The notes beneath the pieces are model-generated. The model was not told the origin of the DNA, did no database searches, and was given only the letters and a program-made list of their open reading frames with translations. Positions 8,445-16,436 of a stretch of 64,000 bases of DNA are shown here, piece after piece (positions within the stretch are counted from its first letter, which is position 1; each line of letters opens with the position of its first letter). The position numbers and the translations under genes were made by a program. Where the stretch lies: assembly GCF_900114615.1 (NCBI RefSeq), contig NZ_FOTS01000027.1, positions 1 to 64,000 of the forward strand, in the 5' to 3' direction. The stretch is from Pelosinus propionicus DSM 13327 (GTDB taxonomy: Bacteria > Bacillota > Negativicutes > DSM-13327).

Positions 8445-9590
8445 TTATTCAGCAATATCGTCCATTGAAGTATTCACGGATGCTTTTTTACATTTGTAAG
8501 GGAAAGCATCCTTGTTGATAAACTCCTTGTAGATAATAAAGCCGATTAAGGCAATCGCAATATAACCGGAAATCGGGTACAGGATATTTGCCAGCTGGTC
8601 AAAAGGCAGCAGCGTACCAAAGAACATACCGACTACGGTTAAACAAACAGCAAGCAGATTGAATTTCTTAGTTTTGTCTTCAGCAAATTTTCTAGTAACA
8701 AGCAACAATAAGGAAGCAACCGCCGAATAAATACACAAAACAATTATCGGTGCAAAAACCTTAGTTAAAAAAGGAGCAACCGATTTGGCAATGGCCAATG
8801 TAGGCACTTGCTGACCTCTAATAAGATCCAAATAAACCACTTCTGCGATAGTCAGCAAGCTAAGTACGACACAAGTTGCGAAGACACCTAAGATCGCTCC
8901 CATTCTTGCTTCTTTTACACTCTGACATACTTGCCCGCTGACAATAAAGAATGTAATGCCATAGATAAGACCCAATAATGCCCATAAGACGGCTGACCAT
9001 GGCCAGATACTAGTTATCTGCTTGAACCCTGCTTGCGAGACAAGCACACTGTTAGTAGCTAGCACGTCCGGATTTCCCGCAATAGTACCTAAGGCATAAA
9101 AACCAATGATAGATAGAAATACAATTTTAATCGGTCCGATAACACCGATGACATCAAGCAGTTTTTGAATACCTAATATGGCTGTTAAACAGGCTAAGAT
9201 AGCGACAAAATAAGTACCTGTACTTGTCGAAACCCCGTAATATTGGTGAATTGTCGCACCAGCACCTGCCATCATAACAACATAACTGCAATAGCTTAAT
9301 ACTACCGTAAACCACAAATATACCTGCCCGATATGTTTACCGCAATAATATTCAAAAACATCATAAGGATTATCAAATTGCTCTCTTTGTCCTGTCCCAT
9401 ATAAGACATATCCCATAAACATTAAAAGCAACATATAGAGTATATTTATTGCCATACCTTTAAAAGCTCCGTGTGTTGCTGCAAATTGCATAGCTTCTTG
9501 TCCGGTTGCTACCCCAGAACCAATCCAAAATGCACAGAATGCTCCCGCAATTATACATACTTTTTTCCAACTGACCGCTTGGTTTTCCAT
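8445..9590 (-). CDS. YkvI-family membrane transporter, probable amino-acid or hydroxyproline uptake
   Basis: This is a polytopic inner-membrane protein of 381 residues with about ten or eleven hydrophobic segments, beginning WKKVCIIAGAFCAFWIGSG. The glycine-rich first helix with a following TGQE motif is the pattern of the YkvI group (APC superfamily, COG3949), whose members are annotated only as putative transporters. It stands between the radical lyase gene and mutL, so import of the island's substrate is the obvious guess, but specificity cannot be read from the sequence. The charged C-terminal tail (about 360-381) is cytoplasmic. A 278-bp gap precedes it and a 165-bp gap follows, so it may be transcribed partly on its own. 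Confidence 0.75.
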   Translation of the reverse strand: MENQAVSWKKVCIIAGAFCAFWIGSGVATGQEAMQFAATHGAFKGMAINILYMLLLMFMGYVLYGTGQREQFDNPYDVFEYYCGKHIGQVYLWFTVVLSYCSYVVMMAGAGATIHQYYGVSTSTGTYFVAILACLTAILGIQKLLDVIGVIGPIKIVFLSIIGFYALGTIAGNPDVLATNSVLVSQAGFKQITSIWPWSAVLWALLGLIYGITFFIVSGQVCQSVKEARMGAILGVFATCVVLSLLTIAEVVYLDLIRGQQVPTLAIAKSVAPFLTKVFAPIIVLCIYSAVASLLLLVTRKFAEDKTKKFNLLAVCLTVVGMFFGTLLPFDQLANILYPISGYIAIALIGFIIYKEFINKDAFPYKCKKASVNTSMDDIAE

Positions 9591-9747
9591 AGTTGCATCT
9601 CCTCTTTTTTAATATTGTTTTTCAATTTTAAAGTACCCAATAAGAATACGATTAACCTTTATAGAAGTTATTGAAAATATAGATGGGAGTATCCAGCAAT
9701 GCCCCGTATCTCGTTTGATGGACAGTATAAACAGACAGAAAACTGCA

Positions 9748-9773
9748 AGAGGCAGTACAGAGGAGCTGCCTCT
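9748..9773 (-). terminator. Stem-loop downstream of the radical lyase gene
   Basis: AGAGGCAG pairs with CTGCCTCT across a 10-nt loop. On the minus strand it is followed by GCAGTTTTCTG, only a weak T-run. It could weaken read-through from the lyase gene into the permease gene or protect the 3' end. Apart from this, the 9591-9868 gap shows nothing I can name. Confidence 0.35.
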
Positions 9774-9868
9774 CTTATAGAGTAAATGCGCCTTAATGAT
9801 CATTTCCCGCTTATGGAAATCCAGTTGAGGTCATAAATGCCGCCGCATCGCAGCTGTAGCTTCATCCA

Positions 9869-12223
9869 CTATAAGGTTTGCTGAAGGGTTCTAGCAATAA
9901 TGTTATCCTGAATATCCTTTTCAAGATCAACGAAGTAAGCAGAGTAGCCTGCTACACGAACCAAAATATTACGATGGGACTGCGGATCCTTTTGAGCGGC
10001 ACGAAGTGTTTCATCATCGACTATATTCACCTGAATGTGCTGCCCCCTCTGATTGAAGAAAGTGCGGACAACAGTCTCTAATATATCTAATCCCTTTTCT
10101 CCTTTAGTGATAGCAGGGTCAAAACGTTGATTAACCAGCACACCGCTCTGTGGAATTAATGGATCAAGTGCAGATATGGAATTTACAACTGCAGTAGGTC
10201 CGTTTACGTCCATTCCAATCATAGGTGAAGCATTGTCTGCAAGGTCCGTAAAAGCAAGTCTTCCATCCGGCGTTGCTCCGATCAAGCGTCCCAGTACAAC
10301 GTTATAAGATTGAGAAGCGATAACAGTAGTGAACTGACCATCACGACCATCTCTGTACTGTACTACCTGCTCATTGCAAAGATCAGCAAGCCAATGTGCA
10401 TATTCATCTACTGAATCAATATTGTTGCCGTACTTTGGTGCCTTGTTGATCAAAAGCTGACGCATATTTTCCTTGCCCTCGAAGTTAGTCTCCAAAAGCT
10501 TCACAAGTTCAGACATCGTTAAGTATTTCTTATCAAATACGCACTCTTCAATTGCAGCCAGCGAGTCAGCAACATTAGCAACGCCTGATATAGCAACAGC
10601 GGAATAGCGATGTTCTGCCCCCTTACGTTGAAGAATTCTCCCCTTCTCGATGCACCCATAGGTGAAGCATGAGGCAGTTACAGTAGGCAAAGCATGTGCA
10701 TGACACGATATGATTCTGTTAAAAAGTACGATAAACTTCTTCATGAAGAACGCTTGCTGCGTCTCATATGCATCCATGAGTTGCTTAACGGAAGTAAATG
10801 TTGTAACGTCACCGGTACGTGGTCCGATTTGAACCTTGGTAACAGGATCCACTCCGTTATTCATAGTGATTTCGAATACCTTAATTGGATTGAAATATCC
10901 GGCATTGGACTGGAAGTCAGTAATTCCGGGAACGCTTGGCTCGATGCATCCGCAAATACCCCAGTCTCTGGCTTCTTTTAGCGTGTGACCTAATGTCAAA
11001 AGATGGGAAATATTTGTGCTATCATTAAAGAAAGCAGGATGGCTTCCACCCTTTCTGGCTACGGCCAGGGCCAAACGGAAGGTATCTTGATTTACGCCAT
11101 CGTGGTACCGGAATGAAACGCAAGGCTCTTTCGTTTGCAAATCATCCATGCAGTGAAGTATGGCGTTTGTAAGTTCGTTGCAGCCGTCCTTTCCGTCAGG
11201 AAGTACACCGCCAATCATCATATGGATCCAAAGCGGGCACCCTGGATAAGCCTGTGATTCACGATTGGTTCGCAGCACCCAAAGTTCTCCGAATTTAAGC
11301 TTAAACTCATGAATAACATCGGCAATAAAGGCTTCACTTACACCATTTTCTAAATCCTTCTTATAGAAAGGGTACATGTACTGATCGAAACGACCGATGC
11401 AGTGATCCCCGCCGTTTACTTCCATCATTAATGCAAGATGTGTAAACCATACGAACTGTGCAGCCTGCTGAAAGTTCTGCGGTGGATTCTCAGGAACCAC
11501 ACGGCAGTTTTCCGCCATAGCAAGGAGCTGTGCCTTTCTTTCGCTATCTGAGCACTCCCCAGCCATTTTTTCTGCTAAGTCAGCATATCGGTGAGCAAAT
11601 TTGATAATTGCTTCCATTACAATGATCATGCTCTGCCATGTAATCTGCTTTTCCATGGTGTCGATATCCATATCTTCCAACGCAGCGATGTTTTCCTTGC
11701 ACTTATCGATATAGTAACGGTAACCTCTGTGAACCATATCGTAATAGGCAGGAGCATGGTTCATAGTGGACAGGTTGGATACACCCTTGGTAAAGATGCC
11801 GATGTTAATCATGGTATTCATATCGGCATCAACCAAAGCCCCGGTCAGATCTCCAAAGGTTCTGCCCTTCCAGGCTTCAACAATTGTTCTTAGCTCGTCT
11901 TTTTCGCCAGGAATGAACTTGAAATGATCTGAGCTTCTCGTATCAATCGTTTCCAGATCATCATATAACCATGCAGTTACTTCGGGATAAATAGGGACCG
12001 CGTGCAAGCGGGATGCCAAATGTCCGGCTAAAACAGAATCATCATCGATGAAAATTTTCTTATTTTCTAGTACATATTGAAATGATTTTGCCCTTCTAAG
12101 TATGAATGGCTCCATGGATGGCTCGCTATAGAATTTTGTTATTAAGCGTGCACGGTCCAGACAAATTTCAGCAGGCGTATTGCGTACCTTTTCACTTAGT
12201 CTAAATATTCTTTCCGAAATCAT
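9869..12223 (-). CDS. hplG: Glycyl radical enzyme, probable trans-4-hydroxy-D-proline C-N lyase (HplG type)
   Basis: This is a 784-residue glycyl radical eliminase. The thiyl cysteine is C426 and the catalytic acid E428 in GICGCIEP; the radical glycine is G759 in RVAGYS, 25 residues from the end. GCxEP followed by a short loop is the eliminase type (glycerol, propanediol and choline enzymes), whereas the dehydratase HypD, as I recall it, reads GCVET. Removing H from C4 of 4-hydroxyproline and cleaving C5-N would give 2-amino-4-oxopentanoate, exactly the OrtAB substrate. Epimerase, alanine racemase and alanine dehydrogenase genes nearby complete that route. The gene overlaps its activase gene by four bases (ATGA). 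The alternative is HypD-like dehydration, which the proC gene would suit. Family is certain; substrate rests mainly on context. Confidence 0.85.
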   Translation of the reverse strand: MISERIFRLSEKVRNTPAEICLDRARLITKFYSEPSMEPFILRRAKSFQYVLENKKIFIDDDSVLAGHLASRLHAVPIYPEVTAWLYDDLETIDTRSSDHFKFIPGEKDELRTIVEAWKGRTFGDLTGALVDADMNTMINIGIFTKGVSNLSTMNHAPAYYDMVHRGYRYYIDKCKENIAALEDMDIDTMEKQITWQSMIIVMEAIIKFAHRYADLAEKMAGECSDSERKAQLLAMAENCRVVPENPPQNFQQAAQFVWFTHLALMMEVNGGDHCIGRFDQYMYPFYKKDLENGVSEAFIADVIHEFKLKFGELWVLRTNRESQAYPGCPLWIHMMIGGVLPDGKDGCNELTNAILHCMDDLQTKEPCVSFRYHDGVNQDTFRLALAVARKGGSHPAFFNDSTNISHLLTLGHTLKEARDWGICGCIEPSVPGITDFQSNAGYFNPIKVFEITMNNGVDPVTKVQIGPRTGDVTTFTSVKQLMDAYETQQAFFMKKFIVLFNRIISCHAHALPTVTASCFTYGCIEKGRILQRKGAEHRYSAVAISGVANVADSLAAIEECVFDKKYLTMSELVKLLETNFEGKENMRQLLINKAPKYGNNIDSVDEYAHWLADLCNEQVVQYRDGRDGQFTTVIASQSYNVVLGRLIGATPDGRLAFTDLADNASPMIGMDVNGPTAVVNSISALDPLIPQSGVLVNQRFDPAITKGEKGLDILETVVRTFFNQRGQHIQVNIVDDETLRAAQKDPQSHRNILVRVAGYSAYFVDLEKDIQDNIIARTLQQTL

Positions 12224-13140
12224 TTAATCACTTCCCTCTCATTATTTTTCATCCAATAACATTCTTTTTTATATTTCTGAAGAATCTGATTAGCACATTT
12301 GACCAAATCATTCATTTCTTCATCTTCAGGTACTATAACACCCTTAAGGGGATACGGTTTTCCCAAAGCAGTATACTTCGGTTCACCGAAGTTGTGGTAT
12401 TGTAGAAGCTCATACTCCTTAACGGTCGGTATTGTGGAAACAAACTCTGCAATACCTTTAATATTTTCCTGAGAATTCGTGTATCCCGGAATAATTGGTG
12501 TTCTTATCGTGATCGGAGTGCCAAATTCCGAAATGCGTCTAATATTTTCTAAAATCAACTCATTACTCATTCCCGTTAAAGCTTTATGTGTTTCTGGATC
12601 GATATGCTTGATATCCATAAACATAGCATCTATATACGGCAGTGCTTCCTTAAATTCTTCAAATTGACCGTAGCCACAGCTTTCGACAACGACATTGATC
12701 CCATTATCATGGCATTTTTTTGCAATTTCCTTTAAATCTTTCGCATGTGTCAGCGGCTCTCCTCCGGAAAAAGTTACTCCTCCTCCGTATAGTGAGTAAA
12801 ACGGACGATCCTTTTCTATTTCCCTATAAAGCTCTTCAACGAAATAATCCCTTCCTACCACACGCTTAGATTCAGCATAACAGCAATCCGTACACTTAAA
12901 GCAATTTGTACAGCGGCTTCTATCTATTCTATAATCGTCTAAAATTGCCGCTTCCGGACAGACCCTCTTGCACTCACCGCAACCTATACATCTTACCGGT
13001 GACTCCATAATCTCCTGCCGATACGATTGGGATTCCGGATTGGAACACCACAAACACCTTAAGGGACAGCCTTTAAAAAATACAAGTGTTCTTAAACCGG
13101 TTCCGTCATGAATGGAGCACTTTTGGATGTTAAATATCAT
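12220..13140 (-). CDS. hplH: Glycyl radical enzyme activase, radical SAM
   Basis: This enzyme installs the glycyl radical on the adjacent lyase using S-adenosylmethionine. The radical SAM cluster ligands are C25, C29 and C32 in GCPLRCLWC. Two extra 4Fe-4S ferredoxin-like motifs follow at C51-C61 (CIGCGECKRVC) and C77-C87 (CTNCFKCTDCC), as in activases of eliminase-type enzymes. The SAM-binding TFSGGEP lies near residue 122. I chose the ATG at 13140 because an upstream in-frame extension would include the ribosome site AGGAGG itself, 10 nt before this ATG; a TTG one codon earlier is also possible. It is the first gene after a strong sigma-54 promoter and is translationally coupled to the lyase gene. 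Confidence 0.93.
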   Translation of the reverse strand: MIFNIQKCSIHDGTGLRTLVFFKGCPLRCLWCSNPESQSYRQEIMESPVRCIGCGECKRVCPEAAILDDYRIDRSRCTNCFKCTDCCYAESKRVVGRDYFVEELYREIEKDRPFYSLYGGGVTFSGGEPLTHAKDLKEIAKKCHDNGINVVVESCGYGQFEEFKEALPYIDAMFMDIKHIDPETHKALTGMSNELILENIRRISEFGTPITIRTPIIPGYTNSQENIKGIAEFVSTIPTVKEYELLQYHNFGEPKYTALGKPYPLKGVIVPEDEEMNDLVKCANQILQKYKKECYWMKNNEREVIK

Positions 13141-13175
13141 CAATAGACCGCCTCCTTCCTTTTTCAATAAATATA

Positions 13176-13192
13176 TGCAAAATACGTGCCAA
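13176..13192 (-). promoter_or_regulatory. Sigma-54 (-24/-12) promoter of the hydroxyproline operon
   Basis: The minus strand reads TTGGCACGTATTTTGCA, which matches the -24/-12 consensus, with GG and GC exactly 12 bases apart. Transcription would start near 13165, about 25 nt before the activase start codon and just upstream of its ribosome site. A sigma-54 promoter needs an ATPase activator bound upstream; none is encoded in this window. Confidence 0.85.
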
Positions 13193-13328
13193 GTCAAAAT
13201 GAGATTGAATGAGGAGGCAATTCTGGACTAAAGCAGGGATAATTGATTCCAAAAGCTCCGGAAACGATCTTCAATTATTAGTTATAAGCACGACTTATCA
13301 AGAACAAAATAGATTCTCGAGTAGTTTT

Positions 13329-13420
13329 TGACACACTTTTTCGTCATAAATAATTTCATGTGTCATTTTATATACATATGAACAGTATAGTGTATATCTC
13401 TAGATACACACTATACTGTT
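13329..13420. promoter_or_regulatory. Candidate enhancer-binding sites upstream of the hydroxyproline operon
   Basis: TGACACA (13329) and TGTGTCA (13359) form an inverted pair. They are followed by a near-perfect 40-bp palindrome at 13381-13420 with arms AACAGTATAGTGTAT and ATACACACTATACTGTT. They lie about 140-230 bp upstream of the sigma-54 promoter, the usual distance for activator sites. The same motifs recur at 16113-16248. The palindrome is followed by T residues only on the plus strand, where no gene ends, so an operator role is more likely than a terminator. The rest of 13141-13493 holds only the promoter and the repeated block. Confidence 0.55.
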
Positions 13421-13493
13421 TTTCACACTAATCAGATTTTTTAGAAGTTTGAAAATAACTAGGAGCATTTTTGGGGAAGATGGTAACAAGCTC

Positions 13494-14609
13494 CTATGCT
13501 AATACATCTGCAACCGGCGTATAAGCAAGTCCATGAGCTTCCGCAACACCTTGGAAGGTTACTTTTCCATCAAATACATTCAATCCTTTTGCCAGACCAG
13601 CATCGTCTTTCAGAGCCTGTTTCCATCCTTTTCCAGCTATTTGCAAAGCGTAGTCAAGGGTAGCATTGGTTAAAGCAAACGTAGAAGTGCGGGCTACAGC
13701 GCCAGGTATGTTAGCAACCGAGTAATGGACAACACCATGTTTTACATAGGTAGGTTCACTGTGAGTAGTAGCACGGTCAACAGTTTCTACCGAGCCGCCC
13801 TGGTCAATGGCAACATCAACGATTACTGAACCAGCTTCCATCGTCTTAACCATTTCTTCAGTAATCAGTTTAGGAGCTTTTTTACCAGGAATCAGGACAG
13901 AACCAATCAACAGGTCAGCTTCCTTTGCCCATGCGGCAATATTGTAGCTGTTGGACATAACAGTGTTCACGCGACCGCCAAAAATATCATCAAGATAGGC
14001 CAAGCGCGCCAAGGATCTGTCCAGAACGGTTACGCGTGCGCCCATACCTAAGGCCATTTTAGCCGCATTGGTACCAACGACACCGCCGCCGACGATCACT
14101 ACTTGGGCCGATTCAACACCCGGTACGCCGCCAAGTAGAATACCTTTACCACCGTTAGGTTTTTCCAAAGAAGTAGCGCCTACCTGCACTGCCATACGAC
14201 CGGCCACTTCACTCATAGGAGTTAAGAGTGGCAAAGTGTGATTCCGCTCAATGGTTTCGTAAGCGATGCCAATTACTTTTTTAGCTAAGAGTGCTTCGGT
14301 CAATTCTGGTTCAGGAGCCAGATGGAGATAGGTGAAGAGAATCTGTCCTTCATGAAATAGATCATATTCCGCCGCAAGGGGTTCCTTGACTTTCATAAGC
14401 ATTTCTGCTTGGTCAAACAACTCCTTTTTATCGGCAATAATTTGCGCGCCTGCTTCTTTATAGCTTTCATTCGAAAAACCGCTGCCCACCCCGGCATTTT
14501 CTTCTATTAACACTGTATGTCCAGCTTTTTTTAGGGCTAATGTGCCTGCTGGGGTAAGAGCTACGCGATTTTCATTGTTTTTGATTTCTTTTGCTACACC
14601 AATAATCAT
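13494..14609 (-). CDS. ald: Alanine dehydrogenase
   Basis: The enzyme oxidises L-alanine to pyruvate and ammonia with NAD+, or runs in reverse. With the start at 14609 it has 371 residues, the standard length. Key residues fall at the positions known for this family: R15 in ENRVALTP, K75 in KVKEP and H96 in LHLAPEP. The NAD-binding fold begins at about 170 with [14 protein letters not shown]. The ribosome site AAGGAGG lies in front of this ATG; a longer reading frame upstream runs through that site and is unlikely. It forms a pair with alr (69 bp gap) and would feed the alanine made by OrtAB into pyruvate, recovering NADH. Confidence 0.95.
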   Translation of the reverse strand: MIIGVAKEIKNNENRVALTPAGTLALKKAGHTVLIEENAGVGSGFSNESYKEAGAQIIADKKELFDQAEMLMKVKEPLAAEYDLFHEGQILFTYLHLAPEPELTEALLAKKVIGIAYETIERNHTLPLLTPMSEVAGRMAVQVGATSLEKPNGGKGILLGGVPGVESAQVVIVGGGVVGTNAAKMALGMGARVTVLDRSLARLAYLDDIFGGRVNTVMSNSYNIAAWAKEADLLIGSVLIPGKKAPKLITEEMVKTMEAGSVIVDVAIDQGGSVETVDRATTHSEPTYVKHGVVHYSVANIPGAVARTSTFALTNATLDYALQIAGKGWKQALKDDAGLAKGLNVFDGKVTFQGVAEAHGLAYTPVADVLA

Positions 14610-14678
14610 GTTTTTTTGCCTCCTTAATTTTAACAGCACCGATAAGTATTTTATTTGGCACGTTCTTTACAGACAGTA

Positions 14679-15806
14679 TCATTTGTTACGATACAGTCTG
14701 GGTACACGTTTACCGACGGTACAGACAACTTCATAGCTGATTGTACCCAGTTTAACAGCCACCTCATCAGCTGAAAGCACTGTGTCAGCAAATAAGACAG
14801 CGGTATCTCCCGGTCTTACGTCGGGAATTCCTGTAACATCAGCCATGCACTGATCCATGCAAATTCTGCCGATAAGCGGCGCTCGTTGTCCTCGGATGAG
14901 GATATCTGCTTTACCGGAAAGTAATCTTGTCCACCCATCAGCATAGCCAATCGGTAAAACAGCAACTGTTCCCGCCCGTGAAGTTATATAACTCCGACCA
15001 TAGCTGATACTAGTTCCGGCAGCAACTTCCCGCACCTGCGTTATTTGGCATTTCAGTGCCATTGCCGGTTTTAAATGAATGCATTGCGTCACTTCCGGCG
15101 ACGGCCATAAGCCATAGAGAATAATTCCCGGACGCACCATATCCAGATGAGTTTCTGGCATTTCAAGTGTTGCGGCGCTGTTCGCTATATGGCGGATGGG
15201 TATATGAAATCCTTGTGCTTCGACGGCGGCTATTGCCTGGCTAAAGTGTGCCATTTGTTCCCGGCAATAGGTTTTATCCGCGCTGTCGGCAGTAGCAAAA
15301 TGCGAAAAAATACCCTCTATTTCAATACCCGCCAAAGCCGCTACCGCCGGAATGAATACACCCGCATCACTGGGTCGTATCCCTATACGCCCCATGCCCG
15401 TATCGATCTTCACATGAACTTTTGCAATTTTTCCTGCTTCTACAGCTGCTGCCGATAAAGTTCTAGCTGCCTCCATTGAATAGATCGTCTGCGTAATATC
15501 ATGCGCAACCACTAACGTAGCTTGAGCAGTCGGTGTAAAACCCAGAACAAGAATAGGTGCAGTAATTCCGGCGCTTCGAAGTTCCAGCGCTTCATTTAAA
15601 ATAGCCACAGCCAGATAGTCTGCCCCAGCGGCCAGACTTGCATTAGCCACGGCTATAGCACCGTGACCGTAACCATCAGCCTTCACAACCGCGCAAAATT
15701 TAACTGTTGGCTTTAACAGTGTCTTAATTGCTGATACGTTGTGCTTGATTGCGGCTACATCCACCTCCGCCCATACAGGACGCGTCAATTCTTCGTCTGA
15801 CTCCAT
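14679..15806 (-). CDS. alr: Alanine racemase
   Basis: This is a PLP enzyme that interconverts L- and D-alanine. The Schiff-base lysine is K42 in VVKADGYGHGA. The second catalytic tyrosine lies in SYGRSY at about 265, and the C-terminal domain carries RICMDQCMADVT. Its 375 residues are typical. All alanine racemases can serve the cell wall, but here the gene is paired with ald and enclosed by the hydroxyproline genes. Thiolysis of the product of trans-4-hydroxy-D-proline would yield D-alanine, so Alr followed by Ald is a logical route to pyruvate. It has a strong AAGGAGG ribosome site and, upstream, a decayed copy of the sigma-54 regulatory block. Confidence 0.95.
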   Translation of the reverse strand: MESDEELTRPVWAEVDVAAIKHNVSAIKTLLKPTVKFCAVVKADGYGHGAIAVANASLAAGADYLAVAILNEALELRSAGITAPILVLGFTPTAQATLVVAHDITQTIYSMEAARTLSAAAVEAGKIAKVHVKIDTGMGRIGIRPSDAGVFIPAVAALAGIEIEGIFSHFATADSADKTYCREQMAHFSQAIAAVEAQGFHIPIRHIANSAATLEMPETHLDMVRPGIILYGLWPSPEVTQCIHLKPAMALKCQITQVREVAAGTSISYGRSYITSRAGTVAVLPIGYADGWTRLLSGKADILIRGQRAPLIGRICMDQCMADVTGIPDVRPGDTAVLFADTVLSADEVAVKLGTISYEVVCTVGKRVPRLYRNK

Positions 15807-15960
15807 GTTTCACCTCCTTGCTGTCAACTTTTTGCATTACAGATGAGATATACCTCACTCGAAGTGCACCTCAATACATAATGCAAGTTTAATGCCAACT
15901 TTATTCTCCTCTACAGATTTTGAAAGCCAAACCACTCTTTTTTTTATTTCCTTAATATAT

Positions 15961-16248
15961 ACAAAGGATGTGCTAAGTTGAAATGAGATTGAATAAAGGA
16001 TAAGTTTATACTAAAATGAGGATAATCGATGTTAAAAGTTCTCCGAAAACGATCCTCAATTACTGGTTAAAAGTGCTATTTATCAGGATCAAACATATTG
16101 GTGGATAATTTTTGACACACTTTTTTTGTCGTATTTTAGCACTCCACAAGGTAAAATTATATAAAATAATGAGGTATAATGGATTTACTTTATCACAAAA
16201 ACGTTTATTGTGTCATTTTATACACACAATAAAAATGAAAGTGTGTAT
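15961..16248. promoter_or_regulatory. Second copy of the sigma-54 regulatory block, upstream of alr and of the epimerase gene
   Basis: Bases 15969-16120 align by eye with 13186-13336 in the same orientation, sharing AATGAGATTGAAT, a central TC[CT]TCAATTA and TTTTTGACACACTTTTT. The similarity resumes at 16207 (TGTGTCATTTTATA) after about 45 extra bases in this copy. At the position of the first copy's promoter, the minus strand reads TTAGCACATCCTTTGT (15976-15961), where both invariant pairs (GG, GC) are altered. A paired motif ATACACAC (16220) and GTGTGTAT (16241) lies 93-137 bp upstream of the epimerase promoter. The rest of 15807-16436 holds an inverted TTGCATTA/TAATGCAA pair (15832, 15879) and the epimerase promoter. 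Confidence 0.6.
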
Positions 16249-16340
16249 TTTTCAACACACCTTCTTTGGGGGTTTTTATTTTTATACCGAATTATCTTAT
16301 GATGACACTGTATTCAGATGTTTTTACCTTCATTCTTTTA

Positions 16341-16357
16341 TTGGCATACTTCTTGCT
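16341..16357 (+). promoter_or_regulatory. Sigma-54 (-24/-12) promoter of the epimerase gene
   Basis: TTGGCATACTTCTTGCT has GG and GC 12 bases apart, as required for sigma-54. The start of transcription would be near 16369, about 70 nt before the ATG of the epimerase gene. Confidence 0.75.
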
Positions 16358-16401
16358 TATTTTTTATAGATAGTCATATGCATTAGGTTGATGAATATGA
16401 A

Positions 16402-16416
16402 GCGCACAACGTGCGC
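16402..16416 (+). other. Small perfect hairpin in the epimerase 5' leader
   Basis: GCGCAC and GTGCGC pair around the loop AAC, about 20 nt upstream of the start codon and just before the ribosome site. It could affect translation, but nothing more can be said. Confidence 0.3.
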
Positions 16417-16436
16417 ATGAAAGGAATGGTTATAAA

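Noticed and set aside
9869-12223. Calling the radical enzyme HypD (trans-4-hydroxy-L-proline dehydratase)
   Set aside because: The cysteine loop is GCIEP rather than the GCVET that I recall for HypD, and the neighbours ortAB, alr, ald and an epimerase fit the C-N lyase better. proC keeps the alternative alive, so only confidence was lowered.
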